Assembly: GCA_017465745.1 (NCBI GenBank)
Contig: JAFTVM010000103.1
Location: 1-64,000, forward strand
DNA length: 64,000 nt
Source: Oscillospiraceae bacterium
Lineage (GTDB): Bacteria > Bacillota > Clostridia > Oscillospirales > Oscillospiraceae
Reading direction: 5' to 3'
Under the pieces are notes generated by a model, which was not told the DNA's origin, did no database searches, and saw nothing but the letters and a program-made list of their open reading frames with translations. Positions 50,591 to 59,171 of the stretch are shown piece by piece. Made by a program: the position numbers and the translations under genes. How positions within the stretch are numbered: the stretch's first letter is position 1; each line of letters opens with the position of its first letter.

Positions 50591-51973
50591 ATGTTACAGA
50601 AATATATCGGCGACAGAGCCTTTATCCGCCGGGTTCTGGCGGTGGCCTTGCCCATCATGATCCAGAACGCCATTACCAATTTTGTGTCCCTGCTTGACAA
50701 CGTGATGGTGGGGCAGGTGGGCACCGCGCCCATGAGCGGTGTCTCCATCGTCAACGGCATCCTGTTTGTGTTCAATATGTGTGTGTTTGGTGCGGCGTCG
50801 GGTCCCGGCATTTTTACGGCCCAGTTCTACGGTAACCATGACCATGAAGGCGTGCGGCATACCTTCCGGTTCAAGATCCTGACAGTGTTTGCGCTGACCC
50901 TGGTGGGATGGTCTGTTTTCATCCCCGGCGGCGGCTGGCTGGTGGACCTGTACCTGCAGGGTGATGGAGAGATCGCAGCCATCGAAGCCACCCGGGGCTA
51001 TGCCATGGAGTATCTGCAGATCATGCTCATCGGCATGCTTCCGTTTGCCCTGACCAACGCCTACTCCGGTACCCTCCGGGAGACGGGGCAGACCGTGGTT
51101 CCCATGGCGGCCAGCGCCATTGCGGTGGCTGTCAATATGAGCCTGAACTATCTGCTGATCTTCGGTAAGCTGGGGATGCCCGCCCTGGGATCCAATGGCG
51201 CTGCCATTGCCACGGTGACAGCCCGGTTCGTGGAACTGGCGGTGGTGGCCGGCTGGACCCATCTGAATCAGAGTAAAAATCCCTTCATCCGGGGGGCTTA
51301 CCGCAGCTTCCGGATCCCCGGCAGGCTCTGCAAAAATATGTGCGTCAAGGGGCTGCCGCTGCTGATCAATGAGTTTTTCTGGGCCTACGGCATGGCATTT
51401 CTGAACCAGTGCTACTCCACCCTGGGCTATGATGTGGTGGGCGCTATGAATATCACCCGGGTGCTGACGGATATTTCCAGCGTGGCCTTTATGGCCATGG
51501 GTATGAGCGTTGGCATCATCGTAGGCCAGCTCATGGGCTCCGGCGCATCGGAGTCGGAGATCCGGGACACGGACCGGAAGCTGATCACCATCGCGGTGCT
51601 GGTTTGTTTTATCTTTGGAAGCGCGATGGCGGCCCTCTCCGGCGTTTTTCCGCTGCTGTACGATACCGAGGACTCGGTGCGGAATCTGGCTACACAGCTT
51701 ATCTGCGTGGGCGCTGCCATCATGCCCTTCAATGCCTATACGACTTCCGCCTACTTCACCCTCCGCTCCGGCGGCAAGACTGCGGTGACCTTCCTCTTCG
51801 ACAGCTGCTTCGTCTGGGTGGTCATCGTGCCCATTGCCTACTGTTTCAGCCGATTTACCAGTCTTCCTATCGTCCCCCTGTACATCATCTGTCAGGGCAC
51901 GGACCTGATTAAATGTGTCCTGGGCTATGTGATGATCAAAAAGGGAAGCTGGATCCAGAATCTGGCGCAATAA
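50591..51973 (+). CDS. MATE-family efflux transporter
   Basis: A 460-residue membrane protein with twelve predicted helices and the two MATE halves: IMIQNAITNFVSLLDNVMVGQVGTAPMSGV at the start, ALTNAYSGTLRETGQT near residue 155 and a second-half NITRVLTDISSVAFMAMGMSVG. It would export cationic compounds against Na+ or H+. The start at 50591 follows AGAGGTG, close behind the nagA terminator. Substrate unknown. Confidence 0.9.
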   Translation: MLQKYIGDRAFIRRVLAVALPIMIQNAITNFVSLLDNVMVGQVGTAPMSGVSIVNGILFVFNMCVFGAASGPGIFTAQFYGNHDHEGVRHTFRFKILTVFALTLVGWSVFIPGGGWLVDLYLQGDGEIAAIEATRGYAMEYLQIMLIGMLPFALTNAYSGTLRETGQTVVPMAASAIAVAVNMSLNYLLIFGKLGMPALGSNGAAIATVTARFVELAVVAGWTHLNQSKNPFIRGAYRSFRIPGRLCKNMCVKGLPLLINEFFWAYGMAFLNQCYSTLGYDVVGAMNITRVLTDISSVAFMAMGMSVGIIVGQLMGSGASESEIRDTDRKLITIAVLVCFIFGSAMAALSGVFPLLYDTEDSVRNLATQLICVGAAIMPFNAYTTSAYFTLRSGGKTAVTFLFDSCFVWVVIVPIAYCFSRFTSLPIVPLYIICQGTDLIKCVLGYVMIKKGSWIQNLAQ

Positions 51974-52133
51974 GAAAATCCGCAGGGCGAAAATTGGAAC
52001 ATTTTCGCCTTCGATGCAACAGCATACCTCTCGGGTTTAGGCCGCGGGAGGGGTACATAGGGGAGGGCGTATTTTGCGAAGCAATTAGCGCCTCCCCCTA
52101 TACCGGCTTCTTTGGTTGCCTTCTTGCCGGAGT

Positions 52134-52180
52134 AAGAAAAGAACATATTGTTTGTCGGAACGATAAACTGCAATTTGAAA
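52134..52180. repeat. Intergenic repeat, copy 2
   Basis: Matches 47699-47745 at 44 of 47 positions. It abuts the terminator of the aconitase X operon. Confidence 0.85.
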
Positions 52181-52205
52181 CCCCGCCGGAATTTTTCCGG
52201 CGGGG
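52181..52205 (-). terminator. Terminator of the enoate reductase-aconitase X operon
   Basis: CCCCGCCGGAA, 3-base loop, TTCCGGCGGGG, then TTTC on the minus strand, ten bases past the stop. Confidence 0.75.
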
Positions 52206-52215
52206 TTATTTTCAC

Positions 52216-52659
52216 TTATCGGACGACCACCACGCCGTCTTCCTTGACGGTGATGGTCATGCCATCCTTGACATAGTTCAGGAGCTCCTCACCCAGGCTG
52301 TCAACGACAGGCATCTGCACATCGGGCAGCCAGACGGATGCCAGAATGGAACCGGCGGCAGCCAAAGAGTCGATGGGCTTACTGAACAGCATGCAGGCAG
52401 GCTGGCGCTCCATGGCGCAGGCGCAGTACAGCACCAGGCCGCCAGTGGTGGAGCCGATGGTCTGGGGCAGACACAGGGCGGTGCCCAGCATCTGCTTGCC
52501 GTACAGGTCGGGGTTGTTCTGATCGCCGCAGGTGGCCTTCTTGTCGCCGAACTGCAGGGCCTTCTGGAAGGAGGCCAGGGTGTTCAGACCGCCGTGGCTC
52601 ACCAGGGCGGGGGCGGTCACGGTACCGGGGGCAACGACGCGTCCAACAAATTCTCTCAT
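52216..52659 (-). CDS. Aconitase X, small (swivel, DUF126) subunit
   Basis: A 147-residue DUF126 protein: VAPGTVTAPALVSHGGLNTLASF, then TALCLPQTIGSTTGGLVLYCAC with the conserved serine/glycine loop of the aconitase swivel domain, and IDSLAAAGSILASVWLPDVQM. It pairs with the large subunit just upstream (5-base gap). Characterised two-gene aconitase X enzymes include hydroxyproline and mevalonate-5-phosphate dehydratases; the substrate here is unknown. Confidence 0.87.
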   Translation of the reverse strand: MREFVGRVVAPGTVTAPALVSHGGLNTLASFQKALQFGDKKATCGDQNNPDLYGKQMLGTALCLPQTIGSTTGGLVLYCACAMERQPACMLFSKPIDSLAAAGSILASVWLPDVQMPVVDSLGEELLNYVKDGMTITVKEDGVVVVR

Positions 52660-52664
52660 AACGC

Positions 52665-53936
52665 TCAGGCTCCTTTCGTGATCTTGGCGAGGATCTCGGC
52701 CTCGGTGTAGTAGCGGGCGGTGGTGTAGGTGCGCAGCTTGTTGGAGCAGGTGATGACGGGCATCTTGCCTGCCAGGGGGTTATTCATGTACATCAGGGGG
52801 CAGATATAGCTGAGGATCACGCCGGTGGCCTTCAGCCGGGCAGCATATTCGGTCTTTTCGAACTCCTTCTTGACGGCGGGGGCAGTGGTGAAGACGGTGG
52901 GAACCAGAACCTTCTGATTACCGGAAGCCTTCAGCCCCTCTTCCACGTTGACTGTCCAGTCGATGAGCTGCTGCATGCTCAGATGGGGGCAGCCGATGAA
53001 GCACAGCCTGGGCTTGGCGTCAACATTTTTCCAGATGACGGGGTAGTTGTCCTGGACACGCTGGAGCTCGGCGTCGTCGATGACGTAGACCTTGGCGCCC
53101 TCAGCGATGAGGGCTGCGCCCTGCTCCTTGGCTTCGGGGGTCAGGTTCTCGATGTGATACAGACCCACGGCACCGTTGGAGGCAGTGGCCGCGCCGAAAT
53201 CCTTCAGGTAGGCGCAGGCAGCGTCATCCAGCTCGGTGCCCAGCCACTTGGACAGGCCGGTGACGTAAGGAACATCCTCCATGACCTTCATGCCGATGGC
53301 GGAGCCCAGCAGCTGGGCTTCGGGCTTCTTGGTGGTCTCCACCTTGATGATCCAGGTGGCTTTTCTGCCCTCGTCAGTCAGCAGGCCGAAGTGGGGCACG
53401 CAGCCGGCGATGGAGCCCATGATGTCCATGATGCCGGAGTTGCGGTTGCAGCGGGCGCCCAGGACAGAGTTGGCGTAGACCACGGCGGAGGACTCGGCCC
53501 AGCTCAGGACCTCGCCCTTGGCGGGCTTGTTGCCCATCTGATCCAGGTAGCAGGCGCAGGAGAAGGCGTCGGCGTTCATCAGGCCCAGAGCTTGCAGCTG
53601 CTTTTCGTATTCCTCCTGCTTGGAGTACATGAACTTGTTGAAGATCAGGTTCTGCAGGAAGTTTGCGGGGACATTTCTGTCCAGGGGCCGGGGGTCCACA
53701 GAGAACTGCTGGGAAGACACCGCACCGGCGTCGATGAGCTGCTGCATCAGGTCAAAGACAGGACCCATCATCTTCAGGCCGAAGGAAGTGACCAGGTGGT
53801 TATATTTGGAAGTCACAGGCACCAGACAGTCTGCGCCGAAGGTCTCGCCGTACATGACCAGGGTCTTCATGACCTTGGCCATGGTATCGCCCTTGGAGCC
53901 GTTCAGAATGGCCTGCTGTTCGTCGGTTAAGTACAT
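52665..53936 (-). CDS. Aconitase X, large catalytic (DUF521) subunit
   Basis: A 423-residue catalytic subunit (MYLTDEQQAILNGSKGDTMAKVMKTL start, the usual aconitase X opening). SSAVVYANSVLGARCNRNSG, CVPHFGLLTDEGRKA and FIGCPHLSMQQL contain the conserved cysteines that bind the Fe-S centre in the family. It is a dehydratase or isomerase. It lies between the enoate reductase gene and the small subunit in one operon. Together they could dehydrate a hydroxy compound and then reduce the resulting double bond (inference). Confidence 0.88.
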   Translation of the reverse strand: MYLTDEQQAILNGSKGDTMAKVMKTLVMYGETFGADCLVPVTSKYNHLVTSFGLKMMGPVFDLMQQLIDAGAVSSQQFSVDPRPLDRNVPANFLQNLIFNKFMYSKQEEYEKQLQALGLMNADAFSCACYLDQMGNKPAKGEVLSWAESSAVVYANSVLGARCNRNSGIMDIMGSIAGCVPHFGLLTDEGRKATWIIKVETTKKPEAQLLGSAIGMKVMEDVPYVTGLSKWLGTELDDAACAYLKDFGAATASNGAVGLYHIENLTPEAKEQGAALIAEGAKVYVIDDAELQRVQDNYPVIWKNVDAKPRLCFIGCPHLSMQQLIDWTVNVEEGLKASGNQKVLVPTVFTTAPAVKKEFEKTEYAARLKATGVILSYICPLMYMNNPLAGKMPVITCSNKLRTYTTARYYTEAEILAKITKGA

Positions 53937-53958
53937 AATATTTCTCCTTTGTTCGGAA

Positions 53959-56019
53959 TCACAACTTCATACACACATCCCAGGCCTGCCAGATGACGGT
54001 GCGCAGGTTGCCCACCTTTTTGGCGTCGCCCACCACATGGATGTTCTTGCCCTTGGAAACCAGGGGGGCAGAACGGTAGCCGGTGGAAAGGATCACGGAA
54101 TCGGCCGCGATCTTGAAGGACTTACCATCCTTGTCCGTGACCTTGACGCCGTCGTCCATGACCTGAGAGAGCTTCGTCTCCAGATGGACGGGAACCTTGT
54201 TGGCCTTGAAGAAATCCCGCAGGTAGCTGGTGTTGGCAAGGCACACGCCCTTGGTGGTGACCAGGTCGTCCATCATCTCCACGATGGTGGGATTCTTGCC
54301 CTGGAGGTACAGCTCGTAGGCGATCTCGCAGCCCGTCAGGCCACCGCCCACGATGACCACGTTCTGGCCCACTTCCTTCTTGCCCAACAGGAAGTCCACA
54401 GCCTGGATGCCCTTCTCGATGCCCTTGACGGGGAGGGTGTTGGCCACGGAGCCGGTGGCGACGATTGTCTCGTCAGCGCCCAGGGCGGCCACGTCAGAAA
54501 CCTCGGTGTTCAGCTTCACCTCGATGGGGTACTTGGTCAGCTCCCGGCGGTACCAGGCGATCAGGTCACGGTCCTTCTCCTTAAAGGAGGGCGCGGCCGC
54601 GGCGATGAACACGCCGCCCAGTTCACCGGACTTCTCGTACAGGGTGACCTTGTGGCCCCGCTTGGCGCAGACCAGGGCGGACTCCATGCCGCCGATGCCG
54701 CCGCCAATAATTGCGATGTTCTTGACCTTCTTGGCAGGCTTCAGATTGTACTTCCTGGACTGCATGGTCTCGGGGTTCAGGGCGCAGCGGGCCAGGCCCA
54801 TGGTATCCGTCAGATCCTGGGTGTTGTAGTGGCCCTTGGAGGAGGAGAAATTGAAGCAGCCGGAATGGCAGCAGATGCAGGGCTTGATGTCCTCCAGCCG
54901 GTCCTCAATGAGCTTGGTGACCCAGGCGGGGTCCGTCAGGAACTGGCGGGCGATGCCCACGCCGTCGATCTTGCCCTCAGCCACCGCCTGAGCGCCCACC
55001 TCAGGCTCCATGCGGCCGGCGCAGACCACGGGGATATCCACGAACTGCTTGATATGGGCCACATCGTCCAGGTTGCAGTTCTGGGGCATGTACATGGGGG
55101 GATGTGCCCAGTACCAGGAGTCGTAGGTGCCGTTGTCGGCGTTGAGCATATCGTAACCAGCGTCCTGGAGGAACTTGACAGCCCGCTCGGATTCTTCCAT
55201 GGAGCGGCCGACCTCCTGCGCGTCATCGCCGGGAACGATGCCCTGCTGGAAGCCCTTCATCTTGGACTCCACGCTGTAGCGCAGGGAAACGGGGAAATCG
55301 TCGCCGCAGCTGCTCTTGATGGCTTTCACGACCTCTGCTGCGAAGCGGTAGCGGTTTTCGAAGCTGCCGCCGTATTCGTCGGTGCGCTTGTTGAAGAACT
55401 CGATGGCAAACTGGTCCAGCAGGTAACCCTCGTGAACGGCATGGACTTCCACGCCGTCAACGCCGGCGTCCTTGCACAGCTTGGCGGTCTTGGCGAAGGC
55501 CTCAATGATCTCGTGGATCTGCTCCACCGTCATCTCGGGGCACTCGATGTCGGGCGCCCAGCGGGAGGGCTGGGCGCTGGGAGATGCCAGCTCGTGGCTG
55601 GTATCGATGATGGGCTTGATAAGCGCCCGGGTGATCTTATTCTTGTGCAGGGGGCCAACCAGCTCGGTGATGGCCCAGGAGCGGCCCATGCCGGCGGTAA
55701 GCTGGATAAAGAGCTTGGCGCCGGTCTTATGAATTTCGTCCATAAAGACCTTCAGTTCTTCGAACATCTTGGGATTCTGCCAGAGCCATTTGCCCCAGAA
55801 GGTATCCCGCAGGGGGGCGATGCCGGGGATGATGAGGCCCACATTGTTGTTGGCCCGCTCAATGAAGAGCCTGGCCGCTTCCTTGTCAAAATGGCAGCCG
55901 CCCAGCTCGAACCAACCGAACAGGGAGGTACCGCCCATGGGACACATGACGATGCGGTTCTTGATCTGAACATTGCCGATCTTCCAGGGCGTAAACAGGG
56001 CGTTGTACTTTGCGTCCAT
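53959..56019 (-). CDS. 2-enoate reductase-family FMN/FAD/4Fe-4S oxidoreductase
   Basis: A 686-residue enzyme of the Old Yellow Enzyme/2,4-dienoyl-CoA reductase group. Residues 1-370 form the FMN barrel (VEVHAVHEGYLLDQF and NKRTDEYGGSFENRYRFA). Cysteines in CICCHSGCF and ARCALNP bind a 4Fe-4S cluster near residues 370-420. Residues 440-686 form a FAD/NAD(P) module (IAIIGGGIGGMESALV and VVIVGGGLTGCEIAYELY). It resembles anaerobic 2-enoate reductases and the bile-acid enzymes BaiCD/BaiH. It reduces an activated C=C bond; the substrate is open. First gene of the operon with aconitase X. Confidence 0.87.
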   Translation of the reverse strand: MDAKYNALFTPWKIGNVQIKNRIVMCPMGGTSLFGWFELGGCHFDKEAARLFIERANNNVGLIIPGIAPLRDTFWGKWLWQNPKMFEELKVFMDEIHKTGAKLFIQLTAGMGRSWAITELVGPLHKNKITRALIKPIIDTSHELASPSAQPSRWAPDIECPEMTVEQIHEIIEAFAKTAKLCKDAGVDGVEVHAVHEGYLLDQFAIEFFNKRTDEYGGSFENRYRFAAEVVKAIKSSCGDDFPVSLRYSVESKMKGFQQGIVPGDDAQEVGRSMEESERAVKFLQDAGYDMLNADNGTYDSWYWAHPPMYMPQNCNLDDVAHIKQFVDIPVVCAGRMEPEVGAQAVAEGKIDGVGIARQFLTDPAWVTKLIEDRLEDIKPCICCHSGCFNFSSSKGHYNTQDLTDTMGLARCALNPETMQSRKYNLKPAKKVKNIAIIGGGIGGMESALVCAKRGHKVTLYEKSGELGGVFIAAAAPSFKEKDRDLIAWYRRELTKYPIEVKLNTEVSDVAALGADETIVATGSVANTLPVKGIEKGIQAVDFLLGKKEVGQNVVIVGGGLTGCEIAYELYLQGKNPTIVEMMDDLVTTKGVCLANTSYLRDFFKANKVPVHLETKLSQVMDDGVKVTDKDGKSFKIAADSVILSTGYRSAPLVSKGKNIHVVGDAKKVGNLRTVIWQAWDVCMKL

Positions 56020-56034
56020 AGTATTTCTCCTTTA

Positions 56035-56050
56035 TGTTGATGAATCAACA
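56035..56050. promoter_or_regulatory. Predicted MarR operator of the enoate reductase operon
   Basis: TGTTGAT-GA-ATCAACA is a perfect palindrome just after the predicted transcription start. It has the same half-sites and position as the palindrome at the marR gene (36968-36981). A second AGTTGA...TCAACT pair (about 56070-56094) overlaps the promoter. Confidence 0.6.
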
Positions 56051-56063
56051 AACTAACATATCT

Positions 56064-56092
56064 ATTATAGTTGATTTGGTTATCATTGTCAA
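56064..56092 (-). promoter_or_regulatory. Consensus promoter of the enoate reductase-aconitase X operon
   Basis: Minus strand TTGACA (56087-56092), 17-base spacer, TATAAT (56064-56069): a perfect sigma-A promoter, consistent with control by a repressor. Confidence 0.85.
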
Positions 56093-56099
56093 CTTTTTA

Positions 56100-57527
56100 T
56101 CAGCACTTCTTCAGCAGCCGGATATAGAACTCTGCCGCCTTGCAGATGCCCTCCAGCCGGATGCGCTCGTTGTTGCCGTGGATGGTGGCCCGCTCGGCGG
56201 CGGTCAGATCCATGGCGGAGAAGCGGTAGACCCTGTCGGAGATGACGCCCCAGTGGCGGGAATCGGAGCACTGGACCATCAGGTAGGGAGCCACAATGCA
56301 GCCCGGCCAGTTTTCCGCCACGGCGGCCGCCACCTTGTCCCAGCCCTCGCAGTCGGTCCGGGAGACCCGGCTTGGCTCAAAGGACTCCAGGGCGGAAATC
56401 TCCACATTTTCATCCTTGACGACCTTGCGCAGGTAAGCCAGGGCAGATTCCACGCTGTCAGCGGGATTCAGGCGCATGTTGGCCACCATTTTCGCCTCGG
56501 GCGGGATAACATTCCGGGCGCTGCTTCCCTCCATCTGGGTAAAGGCCACTGTGGTACGCACCAGGGCGTTGATCTCGCCGCCGGACATGCGGCCCAGCAG
56601 GTCAATGACCCATCCGAAGCACCAGAGGTTGGCAAAAATCAGCCGAAAGAGGAAGGTGGAGTGGCGGCCCAGGGTATCGAACATCTGGGCAGCGGGACCT
56701 TCGATGTGGCAGGAGAAGGGATTCCCCTCAATGGCCGTACATGCCTGGGACAGGACGCCCACGGGCGTGTGGGGCTTAGGCGCGGAGGCGTGGCCGCCGG
56801 CGGATACCGTACGCAGCTGCACGTTCATCATGCCCTTCTCCGCGATGCCGATGAGGCCGCAGGGCTTTTTGACGCCGGGGAACACATTTTCCACCACGGC
56901 GCCGCCCTCGTCCACCACCATGGCCGGGGTGATGCCCCGCTCCCGGAAGTATTTGACAATATTGGGCGCACCCTTACCGTTGACCTCCTCGCCGCCGGAA
57001 AAGGCAAAATAGACATCATTTTCAGGAACGAAGCCCGTTGCGATCAGGTGGTCAGCGGCGAAAAGCGCGCCGTTGAAGGTCACCTTGGTATCCAGAGTCC
57101 CCCGGCCCCACATCACGCCGTCTTCAATAATGGCGTCGAAGGGAGGCTTGTCCCAGTTCTCTTCATTGACGGGCACCACGTCATAGTGGGCCATCATGAC
57201 GCTGGGGGAATCCGAAGATCTGCCGGGCCAGCGGAAAAGCAGCGCCCGGTCGGGCAGCTGCCGGAATTCACAGCAGGCAAAGACCTGGGGGTACAGGCCC
57301 GGGAGTTTAGAGATGAGCTTATCAAATTCTGCGTCATCCTCCAGGGAATGGTCAGAGTAGGAAATGGTTCTGCATTTTACCAGCTCCGCCAAGCTGGAGA
57401 TGGCTTTGTCTTTGTTGAATTCCACTTTTTCGGAAGCCTCCACCGGCTGCACCGTGGGGGTGAAGCGGAGGGTGCGCAGGAGCACCACCGCCAGGAAAAT
57501 CAGAACAATTGCCAGAACGACGATCAT
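56100..57527 (-). CDS. M20-family metallopeptidase with N-terminal membrane anchor
   Basis: A 475-residue protein. Residues 1-20 are a hydrophobic anchor (MIVVLAIVLIFLAVVLL), after which the M20 catalytic domain follows. Metal-site motifs are SVMMAHYDVVPV near residue 110, WGRGTLDTKVTF near residue 140 and FSGGEEVNGKGAPN near residue 171. A lid domain around residues 230-340 follows. The overall form resembles PM20D1/CPS1-type peptidases that cleave N-acyl amino acids or dipeptides. It starts one base after the upstream membrane protein gene, so the three genes form an operon. Confidence 0.85.
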   Translation of the reverse strand: MIVVLAIVLIFLAVVLLRTLRFTPTVQPVEASEKVEFNKDKAISSLAELVKCRTISYSDHSLEDDAEFDKLISKLPGLYPQVFACCEFRQLPDRALLFRWPGRSSDSPSVMMAHYDVVPVNEENWDKPPFDAIIEDGVMWGRGTLDTKVTFNGALFAADHLIATGFVPENDVYFAFSGGEEVNGKGAPNIVKYFRERGITPAMVVDEGGAVVENVFPGVKKPCGLIGIAEKGMMNVQLRTVSAGGHASAPKPHTPVGVLSQACTAIEGNPFSCHIEGPAAQMFDTLGRHSTFLFRLIFANLWCFGWVIDLLGRMSGGEINALVRTTVAFTQMEGSSARNVIPPEAKMVANMRLNPADSVESALAYLRKVVKDENVEISALESFEPSRVSRTDCEGWDKVAAAVAENWPGCIVAPYLMVQCSDSRHWGVISDRVYRFSAMDLTAAERATIHGNNERIRLEGICKAAEFYIRLLKKC

Positions 57528-57528
57528 A

Positions 57529-58194
57529 TTACAGCACTCCCCTCTTGTACAGGATCCGGGATACGGCGATGGTGAACAGCACGGAGACCGGCACCATAAT
57601 GCCCACCGTTCCGGAATCCAGGGCGGGCACGAAGATGAACAGCACCAGCATCAGCAGCACAGGGGCGATGGCGATCTTCCAGTTTTTGCTGACGAAGGCC
57701 ACGCCCAGGCCGCCGAAGAGGGCGGGCAGCATCTGCTCAAAAGCAGGATCCAGCACCGGTGCCTCCAGAATGGGCGTCAGGGGCACAATACAGATGACCC
57801 CGATGATGATAATGATGGTGGTAACGATGGAGGAAGTGGCGATGGCGATGGTGGAAATGATCTCGCCCTCCTCACTGCTGGCACTGACCTCTTTCTGCTC
57901 CAGGGCATTGATGGCACAGGGCAGCTTCAGGTTGGAAATATTGCCGGTGACGAAGCTCAGGTAGGAACCGCCGGCGCCCAGCATAGGCACAAACGTGATG
58001 GTCTCGATGACGCCCACCGCCCAGTACATGGGCGCCGTAGCGATGAGTCCCATGGCCAGCGCGCCCCAGTCCGGTGCCGCGCCGAAGGCCACCGCCACCG
58101 TCAGAGGAAAAGCCAGCAGCAGAAGCATCACGCCGATGTTCCAGATGGTTCCATCGCGATGGACAGAATCAATATAGGAAAGAGTCTTTTTCAT
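57529..58194 (-). CDS. Uncharacterised polytopic membrane protein paired with DUF5058 protein
   Basis: A 221-residue protein with about six hydrophobic segments, including GVMLLLLAFPLTVAVAF, a TSSIVTTIIIIIGVICIV stretch and IAIAPVLLMLVLFIF. A short acidic cytoplasmic loop (EQKEVSASSEEGE) lies near residue 105. I do not recognise its family. It sits between the DUF5058 gene (12-base gap) and the M20 peptidase gene (1-base gap) and starts behind AAGGAGGTG. A role as a transport partner of DUF5058 is suggested by context only. Confidence 0.7.
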   Translation of the reverse strand: MKKTLSYIDSVHRDGTIWNIGVMLLLLAFPLTVAVAFGAAPDWGALAMGLIATAPMYWAVGVIETITFVPMLGAGGSYLSFVTGNISNLKLPCAINALEQKEVSASSEEGEIISTIAIATSSIVTTIIIIIGVICIVPLTPILEAPVLDPAFEQMLPALFGGLGVAFVSKNWKIAIAPVLLMLVLFIFVPALDSGTVGIMVPVSVLFTIAVSRILYKRGVL

Positions 58195-58206
58195 AACGGC
58201 ACCTCC

Positions 58207-58950
58207 TTAACCCAGCCACGCGGTGATGGGAATGGCGGAGACCATGCCCAGGACCAAACTAATGGGCAGGGCGTAGTCCCCCAGCCACTTCCATTTGCGC
58301 ATGGCAAGTCCCAGGATCACCATGATCACAGCGGACACAGCCATGACAGCCACCGGCACCAGGCCGGAGGTGGGGCTGTAATCGCCGGGGATCCACAGCC
58401 GGGAAAAATCGCAGAACACGAAGCCCAGGAATGCGGCGATCATGCCGATGAACATGGCATTCTGGAAAATCTCCGCCCATTTATGATCCCGGCTTTCCAG
58501 CCTGCTCATGCCGCCCAGGAGCTTCTTGCCGATGACGGGTACCAGCCAGATGCCCACCAGGATGGAAATGGTCATCACCAGGGAGATATTGACGAACTGC
58601 TGCGCCGTCAGAGCCTCCACCTTGCCCAGTTCCAGGTCCATGGCGCTGAGGGCGTTGCCGGCGGCAATGGCCTCGTAGCTCAGGCTGCCGACGACGGAAA
58701 GCCGCAGCCAGGGCAGCGGCAGGCCCAGGCTCTTGCTCAGGGCAATCACGCTGATGACGATGGACACCGCCGGAGCCACCGTAAAAATGGCAGCGGTTTT
58801 GATGGTCTTGCGGATCTTGCGCTGATCCATGCCGATGGCGCGGCTTCTGTGCATGGCCTTCACCAGGAAGTACACCGACTGCCCCAGCACCACCGCCACG
58901 ATGCCCCCCGCCAGTACAAACAGCAGGGGATGATTGACAGAAAATGTCAT
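58207..58950 (-). CDS. DUF5058-family membrane protein
   Basis: A 247-residue protein with six or seven hydrophobic segments. It starts MTFSVNHPLLFVLAGGIVAV; RKIRKTIKTAAIFTVAPAVSIVISVIALSKSLGLPLPWLRLSVVGS, given here by its ends RKIRKTIK and PWLRLSVVGS, is the conserved core of DUF5058. The start at 58950 follows GGAGGT; a longer frame to 59007 lacks a ribosome site. First gene of a three-gene operon with a second membrane protein and an M20 peptidase. Function unknown; a two-part permease for a peptide or N-acyl amino acid is one idea. Confidence 0.75.
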   Translation of the reverse strand: MTFSVNHPLLFVLAGGIVAVVLGQSVYFLVKAMHRSRAIGMDQRKIRKTIKTAAIFTVAPAVSIVISVIALSKSLGLPLPWLRLSVVGSLSYEAIAAGNALSAMDLELGKVEALTAQQFVNISLVMTISILVGIWLVPVIGKKLLGGMSRLESRDHKWAEIFQNAMFIGMIAAFLGFVFCDFSRLWIPGDYSPTSGLVPVAVMAVSAVIMVILGLAMRKWKWLGDYALPISLVLGMVSAIPITAWLG

Positions 58951-59102
58951 AGAAACACCTCCAATTTCAGATAGCTTCATTATACCATGGCGAATTTTGC
59001 AATACAAGGGATTTCAGATCGCAGTTTCGCAGGCCCCACAGCGCATGTCATCCCGGGCATCCCACCACAATTGACCTGACTGAAATTTCCTCTTCCGCAA
59101 CC

Positions 59103-59131
59103 TTGATATTTTCCGAATTTTCTTGTACAAT
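59103..59131 (+). promoter_or_regulatory. Promoter of the DUF1846 gene
   Basis: TTGATA (59103-59108), 17-base spacer, TACAAT (59126-59131), 40 bases before the start. Confidence 0.65.
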
Positions 59132-59171
59132 GGATTGTAATTGATCGACTAAGGAAAGGCAGGCGCACTTT

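Larger units (their letters stand above)
51974..52215. other. Spacer with hairpins and repeat copy 2
   Basis: It contains GGCGAAAAT/ATTTTCGCC (51985-52011, likely the MATE terminator) and a GGGGAGGGCG...CGCCTCCCC dyad (about 52061-52099). The repeat block at 52134-52180 follows. Confidence 0.6.
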
